A DNA stretch of 64,000 nt. Origin: Mesocricetibacter intestinalis (GTDB taxonomy: Bacteria > Pseudomonadota > Gammaproteobacteria > Enterobacterales > Pasteurellaceae). Every line of letters begins with the position of its first letter. Positions within the stretch are counted from its first letter, which is position 1. A program made the position numbers and the translations under genes. Location: NCBI RefSeq assembly GCF_004363295.1, contig NZ_SNYQ01000005.1, positions 1 to 64,000 on the forward strand. The letters are read 5' to 3'. Shown in pieces: positions 37,213 through 46,912 of this stretch. Under the pieces are notes generated by a model, which was given only the letters and a program-made list of their open reading frames with translations, searched no databases and was not told the origin of the DNA.

Positions 37213-37878
37213 TTAGCTTTTCTCTTGCGATACCTTTTCTTCTTTTTCCAGTAGCGGCTTGATTTCATGGCGGAACCAGCGCGGATGGTGTTTTTTCGCC
37301 CAACGTGCGCTAACGGTACCTTCTACCATACCTTTAATCGAGCCTTTCACCCAGAACGCCATATACATATGGACCATGATGCCCAGAATAAAGGCGATTG
37401 CGGTTACCGCGTGCAATAATATGGCAACTCGGATCACCGGGATTGGGAAGTAAGGTGCAAAATACGGACGCCACATTATTACGCCGGTTACCAGCAAGAT
37501 AATTAATGCCGCTAACATGGTCCAGAACAACAATTTCTGTCCCATATTATAATGGCCGACGTCCGCGACGTGATGTTCGTTGCCTTTCAGCACTTCAATC
37601 ACGTTAAACAGCCATTTAAAGTCCTCTTTCTTCGGAATATTATCGCGCCAGTAGGTAACGAACAGTACCATAAAGGCGGCGATCATCACCAGTCCGGAAA
37701 ACGGATGCACGATTCGCGCCAGTTGCGGCGTACCCAGTATATCCGCCAGCCAGGCGAAATCGGAGAAGAAAAATGCCAGACCGGATAAGGCCGTCATAAA
37801 GAACGTTAAGGCGACCAGCCAATGGCTTAGGCGCTCACGTAAGCTATGACGCAATACTCTACGATTTAAATCGACCAT
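37213..37878 (-). CDS. fdnI: formate dehydrogenase N gamma subunit (cytochrome b556)
   Basis: A 221-residue membrane subunit with four transmembrane helices that takes electrons from FdnH and passes them to menaquinone via two b hemes. Conserved histidines sit in ARIVHPFSG near residue 54 and in the later helices (ILLHAVTAIA, MVHMYMAFWVKGSIKGMVEG). The stretch IEVLKGNEHHVADVGHYNMGQK is split over the second loop and is closer to FdnI than to FdoI of E. coli. It ends in the usual KKHHPRW tail. It lies 11 bases after fdnH. Confidence 0.93.
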   Translation of the reverse strand: MVDLNRRVLRHSLRERLSHWLVALTFFMTALSGLAFFFSDFAWLADILGTPQLARIVHPFSGLVMIAAFMVLFVTYWRDNIPKKEDFKWLFNVIEVLKGNEHHVADVGHYNMGQKLLFWTMLAALIILLVTGVIMWRPYFAPYFPIPVIRVAILLHAVTAIAFILGIMVHMYMAFWVKGSIKGMVEGTVSARWAKKHHPRWFRHEIKPLLEKEEKVSQEKS

Positions 37879-37889
37879 GCCTGTCCTCC

Positions 37890-38792
37890 TTATTTCTGTT
37901 CGCCGTGCGGGTCGAGCGGTTTTTCTTCATCGTCCAGCGCTTCGGTATTCGGCCCTATGCCGATATAGTGCGCCGCCGCTCCTACCGCCAGGGCGCCCAT
38001 AGCAATACCCGCTAGCGGTTTTAAGACGCCTTTCCATAGATGTACCACATCGCTGATGTGCGGATCCTTCGGCAGACCGGAATATAACTCCGGTTTATCT
38101 CCGTGATGCAACACATACATTACATGGGTACCGCCCACGCCCGCCGGATCATAGACCGCAGCATTTTCATAACCGCGGGTTTTCAGCTCTTCCACTCGTT
38201 CTTGCGCCAATTCCAGCATTTTTTCCTTGCTGCCGAAATGAATGGCGCCGGTCGGACAGGTTTTCACACAGGCAGGTTCCTGGCCGACATTTACCCGATC
38301 CACACAAAGGGTGCATTTATACACCCGGTTGTCCTGCGGGTTAAGACGCGGGATATTAAACGGACAGCCGGCAATACAATAACCGCAACCGATACAGTTA
38401 TCCGACTGGAAATCGACAATACCGTTGGCATAACGAATAATGGCTCCCGGCGAAGGACAGGCTTTTAGACAGCCCGGTTCGGTACAGTGCATACAGCCAT
38501 CTTTACGGATAAGCCATTGCAGACGCTCGTTTTCCTCCACTTCGTTAAAGCGCATCACCGTCCATTGTTTGGCATCCAGATCATGAGGGTTATCATAAAC
38601 CCCCACGCAAGGTTGCGGTTCGGTACGCAGATCGTTCCATTCGGAACAGGCCACCTGACAGGCTTTACAGCCGATACAGGTGGTAACGTCGATTAATTTT
38701 GCCACTTCAAACTTGTGATCGCGCGACTGTGGCGGCGGTGTCAAGGATGAGGTTGCGGATCGTTCAATAATATCTTGAGTCTGTACGCCCAT
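37890..38792 (-). CDS. fdnH: formate dehydrogenase N iron-sulfur (beta) subunit
   Basis: A 300-residue electron-transfer subunit with four 4Fe-4S clusters. Cysteine groups are [35 protein letters not shown] and CTLCVDRV followed by CVKTC. One C-terminal transmembrane helix (about residues 254-276) anchors it, with the heterotrimer facing the periplasm. I start at 38792 ([14 protein letters not shown]), with GGAGG eight bases upstream, matching E. coli FdnH; an ATG 15 bases earlier would overlap fdnG. It starts one base after the fdnG stop. Confidence 0.95.
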   Translation of the reverse strand: MGVQTQDIIERSATSSLTPPPQSRDHKFEVAKLIDVTTCIGCKACQVACSEWNDLRTEPQPCVGVYDNPHDLDAKQWTVMRFNEVEENERLQWLIRKDGCMHCTEPGCLKACPSPGAIIRYANGIVDFQSDNCIGCGYCIAGCPFNIPRLNPQDNRVYKCTLCVDRVNVGQEPACVKTCPTGAIHFGSKEKMLELAQERVEELKTRGYENAAVYDPAGVGGTHVMYVLHHGDKPELYSGLPKDPHISDVVHLWKGVLKPLAGIAMGALAVGAAAHYIGIGPNTEALDDEEKPLDPHGEQK

Positions 38793-38793
38793 C

Positions 38794-41700
38794 TTATGCC
38801 TCCACACGTTCGATATTCACAAGGAAAGATTTAAACTCCGGTGTCTGAGAGTTCGCATCGCCGACAAAAGGAGTCAGTGTATTGGCGATATAGCCTTTTT
38901 TACCGACGCCTTCGTAGCCCCAGTGCAACGGAATACCGATATGGTGAATATCTTTACCGTCCGCTTTAAGGGCTTTCAGACGTTTGGTTACTACAGCCAC
39001 CGCTTTAATATAACCGCGGCTTGAACTGACCTTGACATAATCGCCCTGCTTAATACCTTTCTCTGCGGCTAGGCTTTCACCGATTTCCACAAATTGTTCC
39101 GGCTGAGCGATAACGTTGAGTAACGCATGCTTGGTCCAGAAGTGGAAATGCTCGGTTAAACGATAGGTCGTTCCCACATAAGGGAAGCTTTCCGCTTTAC
39201 CCATTTGAGCCAGATCATCTTTAAAGACTCGGGCCGCAGGGTTTGAAACCACATTAGGGTGCAACGGATTGGTACCTAACGGAGTTTCGAAAGGTTCGTA
39301 ATGCTCTGGGAACGGACCTTCCGCCATTTTATCCAGAGCGAACAGACGTCCGACCCCTTCCGGCTGCATAATAAACGGCATGGTATCGGTACCAGGTGCG
39401 GCAGTGCCGTAATCGGCGATATCGATATAGTTCCAGTTTTTACCGTTCCATTTGATTAGCTGACGATGTTTATCCCAAGGCTGACCGTTAATATCCGCCG
39501 ATGCACGGTTATAAATAATACGTCGGTTCAGCGGCCATGCGAATGCCCAGCCCAAGGTATTACCTAATCCGGACGGATCGGAATTATCGCGGTTTGCCAT
39601 TTGGTTACCTTTCGGCGTCCATTGACCGGAGTAAATCCAGCAGGCGGAAGCGGTGCTACCGTCATCGCGCAGTTGGGCGAAGCTGCTTAGCAATTCCCCT
39701 TTCTTGACGATGACATTACCTTTCTCATCAACCAGATCAGCTAAGGCAAAACCGTTATTTTCCTGTGCCAGTTCCGCCGGTGTTGGCGTATGCGGCGCTT
39801 TATAATTCCAGCTCATGGCTTCAAAAGGTTTGATACCTCTGCCGCCTTCTTTGTGATAAAGCTCAAGCATGGCTTCACGGATACCGGCCAGAATATCTAC
39901 GTCCGGTAAGGCTTCTCCCGGCTGATCCGCACCTTTCCAGTGCCATTGCAACCAGCGACCGGAGTTAGCGATAGAACCGTCTTCTTCGGCGAAACAGGTG
40001 GTCGGCAAACGGAAAACTTCCGTTTGAATCGAGGCGCTGTCCACATCGTTCATCTCACCGTGGTTTTGCCAGAAAGTGGCGGTTTCGGTCGCCAAAGGAT
40101 CCATGACGATTAGGAATTTCAGCTTGCTTAGTGAACGTACAACTTTATTTTTATCCGGGAACGAAGCTACCGGGTTAAAGCCCTGGCAGATATAACCGTT
40201 GACTTTACCTTCGTCCATCATACTGAAGAAGCGTAACACATCGTACACCGCATCCCATTTCGGTAGGAAGTCAAATCCCCAACCGTTTTCTCTGGTCGCT
40301 TTATCGCCGTAGAAAGACTTCATCATACTGACAAAGAATTTCGGCGTATTTTGCCAATAGTTGACCTGATTAGGCAGAGTGGATTTCGGTGTAACCGCAT
40401 TAATAAAGTCTTCGTAGGTGGTTTCCTTTTCATGCGGCAGACGTATATAACCCGGTAACATTTGCGACAATAAACCGAGATCGGTCAGCCCCTGAATATT
40501 GGAGTGGCCACGTAATGCGTTTACCCCGCCTCCGGCCATACCGATATTGCCTAGTAATAACTGGATCATCGACATGGTGCGGATATTCTGAGCGCCGACG
40601 GAATGCTGAGTCCAGCCTAATGCGTACAGAATAGTCATTGTTTTATCAGGTACGGCGGTTTTCGCCACTTCTTCGCAGAAATAGAGGAAATCTTTCTGCG
40701 AGGTACCGCAGATGCGTTCCACCATTTCCGGCGTATAGCGGGAAACGTGCTGTTTCAACAAATTGATGACGCAACGCGGATGCTGCATACTCATATCACG
40801 TTTGGCGTAGCCGTTTTCGTCGAACTGATAATTCCAGGTTTTTTTGTCGTAGCTGCGTTTTGCTTCGTCGTAGCCGGTAAACAGCCCTTCATTAAAAGCA
40901 AAGCCCTCATCAACCAGGAAAGTGGCATTGGTATAGTGTTTTACATACTCATGCTGAATTTTATCGTTATCCAGAAGGTATTTGATTACCCCGGAAAGGA
41001 AAGTAATATCCGAACCGGAACGGATTGGCGCATAAAAATCTGCCACTGAAGCGGTACGATGAAAACGCGGATCCACGGCCAAGATTTTGGCTTTATTATG
41101 GATTTTCGCTTCCATTGCCCAGCGGAACCCGACCGGATGCGCTTCGGCGGCATTACCGCCCATTACCACGACCAGATCGGCATTTTTGATATCGCACCAG
41201 TGGTTTGTCATGGCACCGCGACCAAATGTTGGAGCAAGACTTGCTACCGTTGGTCCGTGTCAAACACGCGCCTGGTTATCTAATGCCAGCATTCCTAAAG
41301 AACGGGCCCATTTCTGGGTTAATAAACCGGCTTCGTTACTTGCGGCGGAAGCGGCAAGCATACCGGTGGTCAACCAGCGGTTTACGGTAACACCGGCGGC
41401 ATTTTTTTCCTGAAAGTTAGCGTCGCGGTCTTCTTTCATTAATTTAGCGATACGCTGATAGGCTTCTTCCCAGCTTAAACGTACCCATTTGTCTGAGCCC
41501 GGAGCGCGATATTCCGGATAGCGTAAACGATTCGGGCTGTTTACATAATCCAGTGCACCGGCACCTTTCGGACAAAGTGCGCCGCGGCTTACCGGATGAT
41601 CGGGATCGCCTTCGATGTGAAAGAGTTTACGTTTGGCGTTTCTAGCGGTATCCCCCAAGCTATGTAATAGCATACCGCAACCGACGGAACAATATGTGCA

Positions 41701-41847
41701 AGTGTTTCGTACTTCTTGAGTGTTCAACAGTTTATAAGCGCGCGGGGCGGCCAGTGCGTTAACCGGAGCAAAGCCCAGTACCGCGGCCGATGTTCCCGCC
41801 ATTCCACCTGCACAGATCTTAAAGAATTTTCTTCTCGTGACCTGCAT
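38794..41847 (-). CDS. fdnG: formate dehydrogenase N alpha subunit, selenocysteine-containing
   Basis: A 1017-residue molybdopterin enzyme oxidising formate on the periplasmic side in anaerobic respiration. The Tat signal VTRRKFFK is at residues 3-10. A 4Fe-4S site CTYCSVGCG is near 50. The active-site selenocysteine is encoded by TGA at plus-strand 41260-41262, residue 196, in the context NQARV-U-HGPTVA, exactly as in E. coli FdnG. Downstream [20 protein letters not shown] and later motifs continue without interruption. ATG at 41847 has AAGGA eight bases upstream; a TTG six bases earlier is less likely. Automated ORF callers split it into two frames at the TGA. Confidence 0.96.
41220..41262 (-). 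promoter_or_regulatory. bacterial SECIS element of fdnG
   Basis: Immediately after the in-frame TGA on the minus strand, the sequence CACGGACCAACGGTAGC leads into a hairpin AGCAA-GTC-TTGCT (plus-strand 41233-41245). This is almost identical to the E. coli fdnG SECIS that recruits SelB. Confidence 0.9.
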
Positions 41848-42270
41848 AGACAATTCCTTAATCCAACAAAAATTGAATAATATGGTAGTAAAAAATAGCT
41901 AATACTCATGCAGTCGTTTTGGGCGGCGGATATCGGCGTTGACAACGGAAGATGTTAACGTCGATCAGGCGGAGATATGAAATTATACGATTCAATGAAT
42001 AATGAATAAGGCCGTATGCTTCCGTCTTTTACCTTTCATGAAGGCCGCGCCCCTATGATAAATAAGTTAGACATCCCGGCAATACAGCTTGCAGTAATGA
42101 CAACTGGTCGGCAAGCCTGAAATTACTTACTTACCATATAAGACTAAGTGCGATATTATAATCAACATCAGATAGGCTGAGTACAAATGAACAGATTATA
42201 AATCTCGTGTAGGATACCTATATTTTGTGTGTAAATCTATAACTAATCATGTGGATTAAGGAAAAAAATT
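41848..42270. promoter_or_regulatory. divergent regulatory region of fdnG and fdhD
   Basis: A 423-base non-coding region. It must hold the fdnGHI promoter (leftward) and the fdhD promoter. An ATCAA half-site occurs at 42161-42165, and a GCTTGC..GCAAGC inverted repeat spans about 42088-42117. No full FNR or NarL site is clear. AAGGA (42258-42262) is the fdhD ribosome binding site. Confidence 0.4.
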
Positions 42271-42284
42271 TTGATAGAGATCAC
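42271..42284 (+). promoter_or_regulatory. FNR/CRP-like site overlapping the fdhD start codon
   Basis: TTGAT-AGAG-ATCAC matches the FNR consensus (TTGAT-N4-ATCAA) at nine of ten positions, but the first three bases are the proposed TTG start codon. It may be a repressor position or chance. Confidence 0.35.
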
Positions 42285-43128
42285 AAAACAAGCAATATTT
42301 CTTTTCAAAAAATTAACAAATAAAAAACATTTTCATAATGAAAAACATGATGATTTGCAAAATTTATCATTTGAATTTAACCAAAAACAAGAGAACCTTG
42401 CGGTAGAAGTGCCGGTGGCACTTATTTATAACGATATTTCCCATACGGTTATGATGACAACCCCGAAAGATCTGGAGGATTTTGCGCTTGGTTTTTCTCT
42501 GGCGGAAGAAATCATTGATAAACCCTCGGACATTTACGGGATCGATATTGAAGAAACCTGTCAGGGAATCGAGGTGCGAATTGAGCTGGCAACCCGTTGC
42601 TTTGTCCGTTTGAAGGATAAACGCCGTACTATGGCCGGGCGTACCGGGTGTGGGATCTGCGGTTCCGAACAGCTGCAGCAGGTAACCAAAAAATTAGCCA
42701 AATTAGACCGCACTTTGTCTTTTGATCCGAATTTGCTGGATCAATGTTTGGAGGCTTTGTATCGGGCGCAGGAACTGGGCAAACAAACGGGATCTACTCA
42801 TGCCGCTGCTTTTTTCAGCCCCGGCGGCGAACTTAAAGCAATCCGAGAAGATGTCGGACGCCATGTGGCGCTGGATAAATTATTGGGTTGGCATGCCAAG
42901 GCCGAACGACCGCAAGGCTTTATTTTGGTAACCAGCCGCGCCAGCTATGAAATGGTGCAAAAAACCGTTACCTGCGGTATTGAAATGCTGGCGGCGATTT
43001 CCGCCGCTACGGATCTGGCGGTTAGAATGGCGCAAGAAAGTGAACTGACCCTTATCGGTTTTGCCAGAGAAGGGCGGGCTACGGTTTACACTGGAGCGGA
43101 GCGGTTGCAATTCAATAAAACATGCTGA
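42271..43128 (+). CDS. fdhD: formate dehydrogenase sulfurtransferase FdhD
   Basis: A 285-residue protein that moves sulfur from IscS to the molybdenum cofactor of formate dehydrogenase. The essential cysteine motif is in [13 protein letters not shown] near residue 125. Other conserved blocks are [44 protein letters not shown] and [11 protein letters not shown]. The start is taken as TTG at 42271, with AAGGA eight bases upstream. No in-frame ATG exists before the conserved core, so a rare start is required. It is divergent from fdnG and followed by a terminator. Confidence 0.93.
   Translation: MIEITKQAIFLFKKLTNKKHFHNEKHDDLQNLSFEFNQKQENLAVEVPVALIYNDISHTVMMTTPKDLEDFALGFSLAEEIIDKPSDIYGIDIEETCQGIEVRIELATRCFVRLKDKRRTMAGRTGCGICGSEQLQQVTKKLAKLDRTLSFDPNLLDQCLEALYRAQELGKQTGSTHAAAFFSPGGELKAIREDVGRHVALDKLLGWHAKAERPQGFILVTSRASYEMVQKTVTCGIEMLAAISAATDLAVRMAQESELTLIGFAREGRATVYTGAERLQFNKTC
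42707..42715 (-). repeat. USS within fdhD
   Basis: ACCGCACTT on the plus strand, in the Asp-Arg-Thr-Leu codons. Confidence 0.85.
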
Positions 43129-43134
43129 GAGCAG

Positions 43135-43160
43135 AGGGTATAACGATTATTATACCCTTT
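43135..43160 (+). terminator. fdhD terminator
   Basis: AGGGTATAA and TTATACCCT pair around a short loop, then TT. A weakly T-tailed but stable hairpin, six bases after the stop. Confidence 0.75.
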
Positions 43161-43235
43161 GTCGCTTATCTCCTTTTTGTCGCTTAGCTGAAGTGGATAT
43201 TGGCGGCTATGGACGGCGAAGAGTCAGTGCCTAAA

Positions 43236-43244
43236 AAGTGCGGT
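43236..43244 (+). repeat. USS between fdhD and uvrD
   Basis: An exact AAGTGCGGT flanked by A-runs. The rest of 43161-43410 holds nothing else I can name. Confidence 0.85.
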
Positions 43245-43410
43245 TAAAAAATTCGAATTTTTAATTTGGGCCGATTTTCCGCAATATCCTCCCTCTGCAG
43301 AACTATAAAGAGTGAGGCGATAAAGGAATTTTGCCCTTTGTCAGTTATCCATATGGGGTTAAAAAATGTTCCGCTTTTCTCTCTTACGGGCGGAGATGAT
43401 GTTTTGTAAC

Positions 43411-43439
43411 TTGTTCCTCATATAAAAAGCCTCTATAAT
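43411..43439 (+). promoter_or_regulatory. uvrD promoter
   Basis: TTGTTC (43411-43416) and a perfect TATAAT (43434-43439) are separated by 17 bases. The LexA box lies right behind the -10, over the expected start of transcription. Confidence 0.7.
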
Positions 43440-43442
43440 TAC

Positions 43443-43458
43443 CTGTAAAAATACACAG
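43443..43458 (+). promoter_or_regulatory. LexA (SOS) box of uvrD
   Basis: CTGT-AAAAATAC-ACAG matches the CTGT-N8-ACAG core exactly. uvrD is a known LexA target in E. coli, with the box in a similar place. Confidence 0.88.
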
Positions 43459-43477
43459 ATATAAGAGCAGTTATTTA

Positions 43478-45658
43478 ATGGAAATCTCGGAATTACTTGA
43501 CGGATTAAATGAGCGACAGCGCGAGGCGGTGGCCGCACCTTTGGGCAATTATCTGGTTCTGGCCGGTGCGGGAAGCGGGAAAACCAGAGTGTTAACTCAT
43601 CGCGTCGCTTGGTTAATCGCTGTCAAGCAGGTTTCCGAAGGCAGTATTATGGCGGTAACCTTTACCAATAAAGCCGCTGCGGAAATGCGCCAACGTATCG
43701 AACGTACCTTATCCGATTACACCAATCAGCCGATTTTCTCCATGTGGGTGGGAACCTTTCACAGCATCGCCCATCGCTTATTACGAGCCCATCATCCGGA
43801 TGCGGATTTACCGCGCGATTTCCAAATTTTGGACAGCGAAGATCAGTTGCGTCTGCTAAAACGCCTGCTCAAACTGCATAACTATGACGAAAAAATGTAC
43901 CCGCCGAAGCAGGCCTGTTGGTATATCAACAATAAAAAAGACGAGGGATTGCGCCCTCATCAAATTGATGATCATAACGACCGCCAGGAACGGGAATGGA
44001 TCAATATTTACCGTATTTACCAGGATACCTGCGATCGGGCGGGTCTGGTGGATTTTGCTGAAATCCTGCTGCGCGCTTATGAGCTTTTTGTTAAAAAACC
44101 GGTGATTCTGCAACGCTACCGTCAACGTTTTCAACATTTATTGGTAGACGAATTTCAGGATACCAATAAAATTCAGTACGCCTGGATTCGACTGTTGGCG
44201 GGGGATAGCGGTAAGGTCATGATTGTCGGCGATGACGATCAATCCATTTACGGTTGGCGCGGAGCGCAGATTGAAAATATTCAGCATTTTCTGCAGGATT
44301 TCACCCAAGCAAAAACCATTCGTTTGGAACAGAATTACCGTTCAACCGCTAATATCCTGCAAAGTGCAAATCAGCTTATCGCCAATAACAGCAACCGCCT
44401 CGGCAAGGAACTCTGGACCGATGGTGAGGCGGGAGAGCCGGTGGGAATTTACGCCGCTTTTAACGAGCTGGATGAAGCTTTATTTGTTTCCGCACAGATT
44501 AAAATCTGGCTGGAGGACGGCGGTCAATTTAGCGACTGCGCAATTTTATATCGAAGTAACAGCCAGTCGCGGGTATTGGAAGAGGCATTGATACGGGCGC
44601 AGATTCCTTACCGAATTTATGGAGGTATGCGTTTCTTCGAACGTCAGGAAATCAAAGATGCGCTGGCTTACTTACGCCTGATTGCGAACCGGGACGACGA
44701 TGCCGCTTTCGAGCGGGTTATCAATACGCCGGCACGCGGTATCGGTGAACGAACCCTGGAAGTTCTCAGAAATTTGACCCGTGAACGTAATATTACCCTT
44801 TGGCAGGCAACCCGAGTGGCTACGAGTGAAAATATGCTGACGGGACGAGCGGCAACTTCACTGTTACGCTTTTGTGAATTGATTGCCGGCCTGGATCGGG
44901 ATACGGCGGAAATGCCGCTTTTTGCCCAAACGGATTTTGTCATTCAGCATTCCGGCCTGTATGAAATGTATAAACAGGAGAAAGGTGAAAAAGGCGAAGT
45001 GCGGATTGAAAACTTGGAGGAATTGGTTTCCGCCGCACGAGAATTTATTTGTCCGGAAGATTCGGCGGATATGACCGAGCTGACCGCATTTTTAACCCAT
45101 GCTTCGCTGGAAGCGGGAGAGGAACAGGCATTGCCGCATGATATCTGTGTGCAAATGATGACCTTACACTCCGCCAAGGGACTGGAATTTCCCCGTGTCT
45201 TTATCGTAGGAATGGAAGAGGGCATTTTCCCTAGCTTTATGTCGCTGGAAGAGCCGGGACGTCTGGAGGAAGAGCGACGTCTGGCTTATGTGGGGATTAC
45301 TCGCGCTCAACGGAAACTTACCCTTTGCTATGCCGAAAGCCGGCGTTTATACGGCAAAGAAGAGCGGCATATTCCTTCCCGTTTTATTGCCGAATTACCG
45401 CAGGAATGTATCCTTTCGGTACGCCTGCGCGGTACTGTTACCCGTGCTTATAATCAATCGGTAGCAGGGGCGCCGATAGCGGCGGCGCCGGAAGAGAAAG
45501 AATGGCGCAGCGGACAAAAAGTGAAGCACCCGAAATTCGGCAACGGAACCGTTATTAATGTGGAAGGCAGTGATAACAATACTCGCCTGCAAATAGCCTT
45601 TCAGGGGCAGGGCATAAAATGGTTGATCGCGCATCTGGCTAAACTGGATAAATTATAA
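43478..45658 (+). CDS. uvrD: DNA helicase II
   Basis: A 726-residue superfamily 1 3'-5' helicase used in nucleotide excision and mismatch repair. Motif I AGAGSGKT is at residues 29-36, motif Ia TFTNKAAAEMRQRI near 61, and motif II VDEFQDTN near 222. The GDDDQSIYGWRGA motif is near 251, NYRSTANIL near 286, and motifs V-VI TLHSAKGLEFPRVFIVGME and RLAYVGITRA lie around 565-610. The C-terminal Tudor-like tail KVKHPKFGNGTVINVEG is near 675. Length is as in E. coli. It is single, SOS-controlled, and its stop is eight bases from the convergent ligE stop. Confidence 0.97.
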   Translation: MEISELLDGLNERQREAVAAPLGNYLVLAGAGSGKTRVLTHRVAWLIAVKQVSEGSIMAVTFTNKAAAEMRQRIERTLSDYTNQPIFSMWVGTFHSIAHRLLRAHHPDADLPRDFQILDSEDQLRLLKRLLKLHNYDEKMYPPKQACWYINNKKDEGLRPHQIDDHNDRQEREWINIYRIYQDTCDRAGLVDFAEILLRAYELFVKKPVILQRYRQRFQHLLVDEFQDTNKIQYAWIRLLAGDSGKVMIVGDDDQSIYGWRGAQIENIQHFLQDFTQAKTIRLEQNYRSTANILQSANQLIANNSNRLGKELWTDGEAGEPVGIYAAFNELDEALFVSAQIKIWLEDGGQFSDCAILYRSNSQSRVLEEALIRAQIPYRIYGGMRFFERQEIKDALAYLRLIANRDDDAAFERVINTPARGIGERTLEVLRNLTRERNITLWQATRVATSENMLTGRAATSLLRFCELIAGLDRDTAEMPLFAQTDFVIQHSGLYEMYKQEKGEKGEVRIENLEELVSAAREFICPEDSADMTELTAFLTHASLEAGEEQALPHDICVQMMTLHSAKGLEFPRVFIVGMEEGIFPSFMSLEEPGRLEEERRLAYVGITRAQRKLTLCYAESRRLYGKEERHIPSRFIAELPQECILSVRLRGTVTRAYNQSVAGAPIAAAPEEKEWRSGQKVKHPKFGNGTVINVEGSDNNTRLQIAFQGQGIKWLIAHLAKLDKL

Positions 45659-45666
45659 CAATAAGT

Positions 45667-46509
45667 TTATTCCGCCTGTGGAAAGTGCGGTCGGTTTTCT
45701 TCCTCTTTTATCCGCCAGAAGGTGGCAAAGCGCGGTTTGCCTTTATTGGTTAAACCGCGATATTTATAGCTGATCAGGCTGCCTATCGGCGGCGGATTAC
45801 GCCGTTCTTCATCACTGAATCCGGAACCTATGCGAAAGGTTCCTCTTTCGTTCTTGCAGCTCAGCGCCCCCAGCATTTCCGCCAATCGTCCTTTGCCCTT
45901 ATGATGTGCGATTACCCGGCATTCTTCATCGGCGGCCGTTTTCAGTTTTAGGATCTGATTGCTGCGCTTAGCTTCGTAGGGCGCTGCGGGATTACGTACC
46001 ACGATGCCCTCGCCGCCGCGCTTTTCTATCCGCTGTAAAAACTCATACATATGCTGTCGGTCGCGGATTGGGATTTGTTCGATAATTCGTACCGGAATGG
46101 CGGGATACTGTGCCAGGTATTGGGCAAGCTTATCTAAACGGCGGGGCAACGGCCCCTTTTCCTCGGGCACATCGAAAACATAGAGTTTTAATTTATTCCA
46201 GCCTTTATCCTGATAGCTTCTGCTGATTGAAGATATTTCGGCAAAGTTTAGCTGCGCCGAGAAAAGTTCTCCGTCGATAGCAAAGGGGGGAAAGTCCTGA
46301 GTAAAATAATCCGGGACGACAAAAGGCAGGCCGCTGCGTCCGAATAATTGTTTACCGTCCCAGTAAGCCCGCACTCCGTCCAGTTTTTCACTCATTGTCC
46401 AACCGCGAATATCCTGTTGTTGATATTCGCTCAGCAGCATTAATTCCGGTCCCCGTGCATAAATAAGGGGGGAGAGTAAAACAAGCAAGGCGCATAGCAG
46501 CTTTTTCAT
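45667..46509 (-). CDS. ligA: periplasmic ATP-dependent DNA ligase (LigE type)
   Basis: A 280-residue minimal ATP-dependent DNA ligase with an N-terminal signal peptide (cleavage near YARG, residue 19), as in Haemophilus HI1182. The nucleotidyl-lysine motif EKLDGVRAYWDG is near residue 41, with K42 the adenylated lysine. Motif III IDGELFSA is near 77, motif IV GGEGIVVRNP near 168, and motif V ILKLK near 186, followed by a small OB-fold (FRIGSGFSDEER). This Lig E class is typical of competent bacteria and is proposed to act on DNA in the periplasm. Gene symbol follows Haemophilus usage; do not confuse with NAD-dependent LigA. A USS overlaps its 3' end. Confidence 0.9.
   Translation of the reverse strand: MKKLLCALLVLLSPLIYARGPELMLLSEYQQQDIRGWTMSEKLDGVRAYWDGKQLFGRSGLPFVVPDYFTQDFPPFAIDGELFSAQLNFAEISSISRSYQDKGWNKLKLYVFDVPEEKGPLPRRLDKLAQYLAQYPAIPVRIIEQIPIRDRQHMYEFLQRIEKRGGEGIVVRNPAAPYEAKRSNQILKLKTAADEECRVIAHHKGKGRLAEMLGALSCKNERGTFRIGSGFSDEERRNPPPIGSLISYKYRGLTNKGKPRFATFWRIKEEENRPHFPQAE
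45683..45691 (+). repeat. USS in the 3' end of the ligase gene
   Basis: An exact AAGTGCGGT on the plus strand within the last codons of the minus-strand gene. Confidence 0.85.
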
Positions 46510-46912
46510 AGGTATTTTTCCTTTATATGGTTAACGCATAAGTGGATTATGGCTATATTGTTTTAGGTGCGGAGAGGTTAGCCTGCATTTTCCGAGCAGG
46601 ATCGGAATACTCAGGCAGAATGAGGTTATAAAGGATAAAAAATTGCAGCGCTAACGGCTGAGGAAAAGGGGAAGTATAAAAAGAGCGGTGGAAAACAACG
46701 GGATTTTTTTCTCGATCCCTTTATATGCCGAGGCTGTCCGTTATTTCTCCGTTCCTTGTCTGATTGAAGGGATATAAGGTTGGCTTCTTTGTTATGAATA
46801 TTTTTACTTAAGGGGCTGAATAATTTTCATAAAAATAATATGAAATATTTGTTAGAATCATTTTGAGTTAATATTTTTCACAATAAATCAACAAATAATA
46901 AAGGAACACCAC
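46510..46912 (+). promoter_or_regulatory. upstream region of the MetE-like gene
   Basis: A non-coding region of about 400 bases, AT-rich near its right end. It contains an exact MetR-type site at 46817-46829, listed separately. A further inverted repeat TTTCAT-N9-ATGAAA (46825-46845) overlaps it. No MetJ boxes (AGACGTCT) are seen. Confidence 0.5.
46817..46829 (+). promoter_or_regulatory. metR box: MetR-type binding site
   Basis: TGAA-TAATT-TTCA is an exact match to the MetR consensus TGAA-N5-TTCA, 84 bases before a MetE-like methionine synthase gene. Confidence 0.65.

Noticed and set aside
38794-41853. Apparent frameshift or nonsense mutation splitting fdnG
   Set aside because: The break is a TGA in the exact selenocysteine context with a SECIS hairpin; the frame is unchanged on both sides.
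42001-42200. Molybdenum cofactor riboswitch in the fdnG-fdhD intergenic region
   Set aside because: An inverted repeat GCTTGC..GCAAGC is present, but I cannot match the conserved blocks of the moco RNA on either strand.
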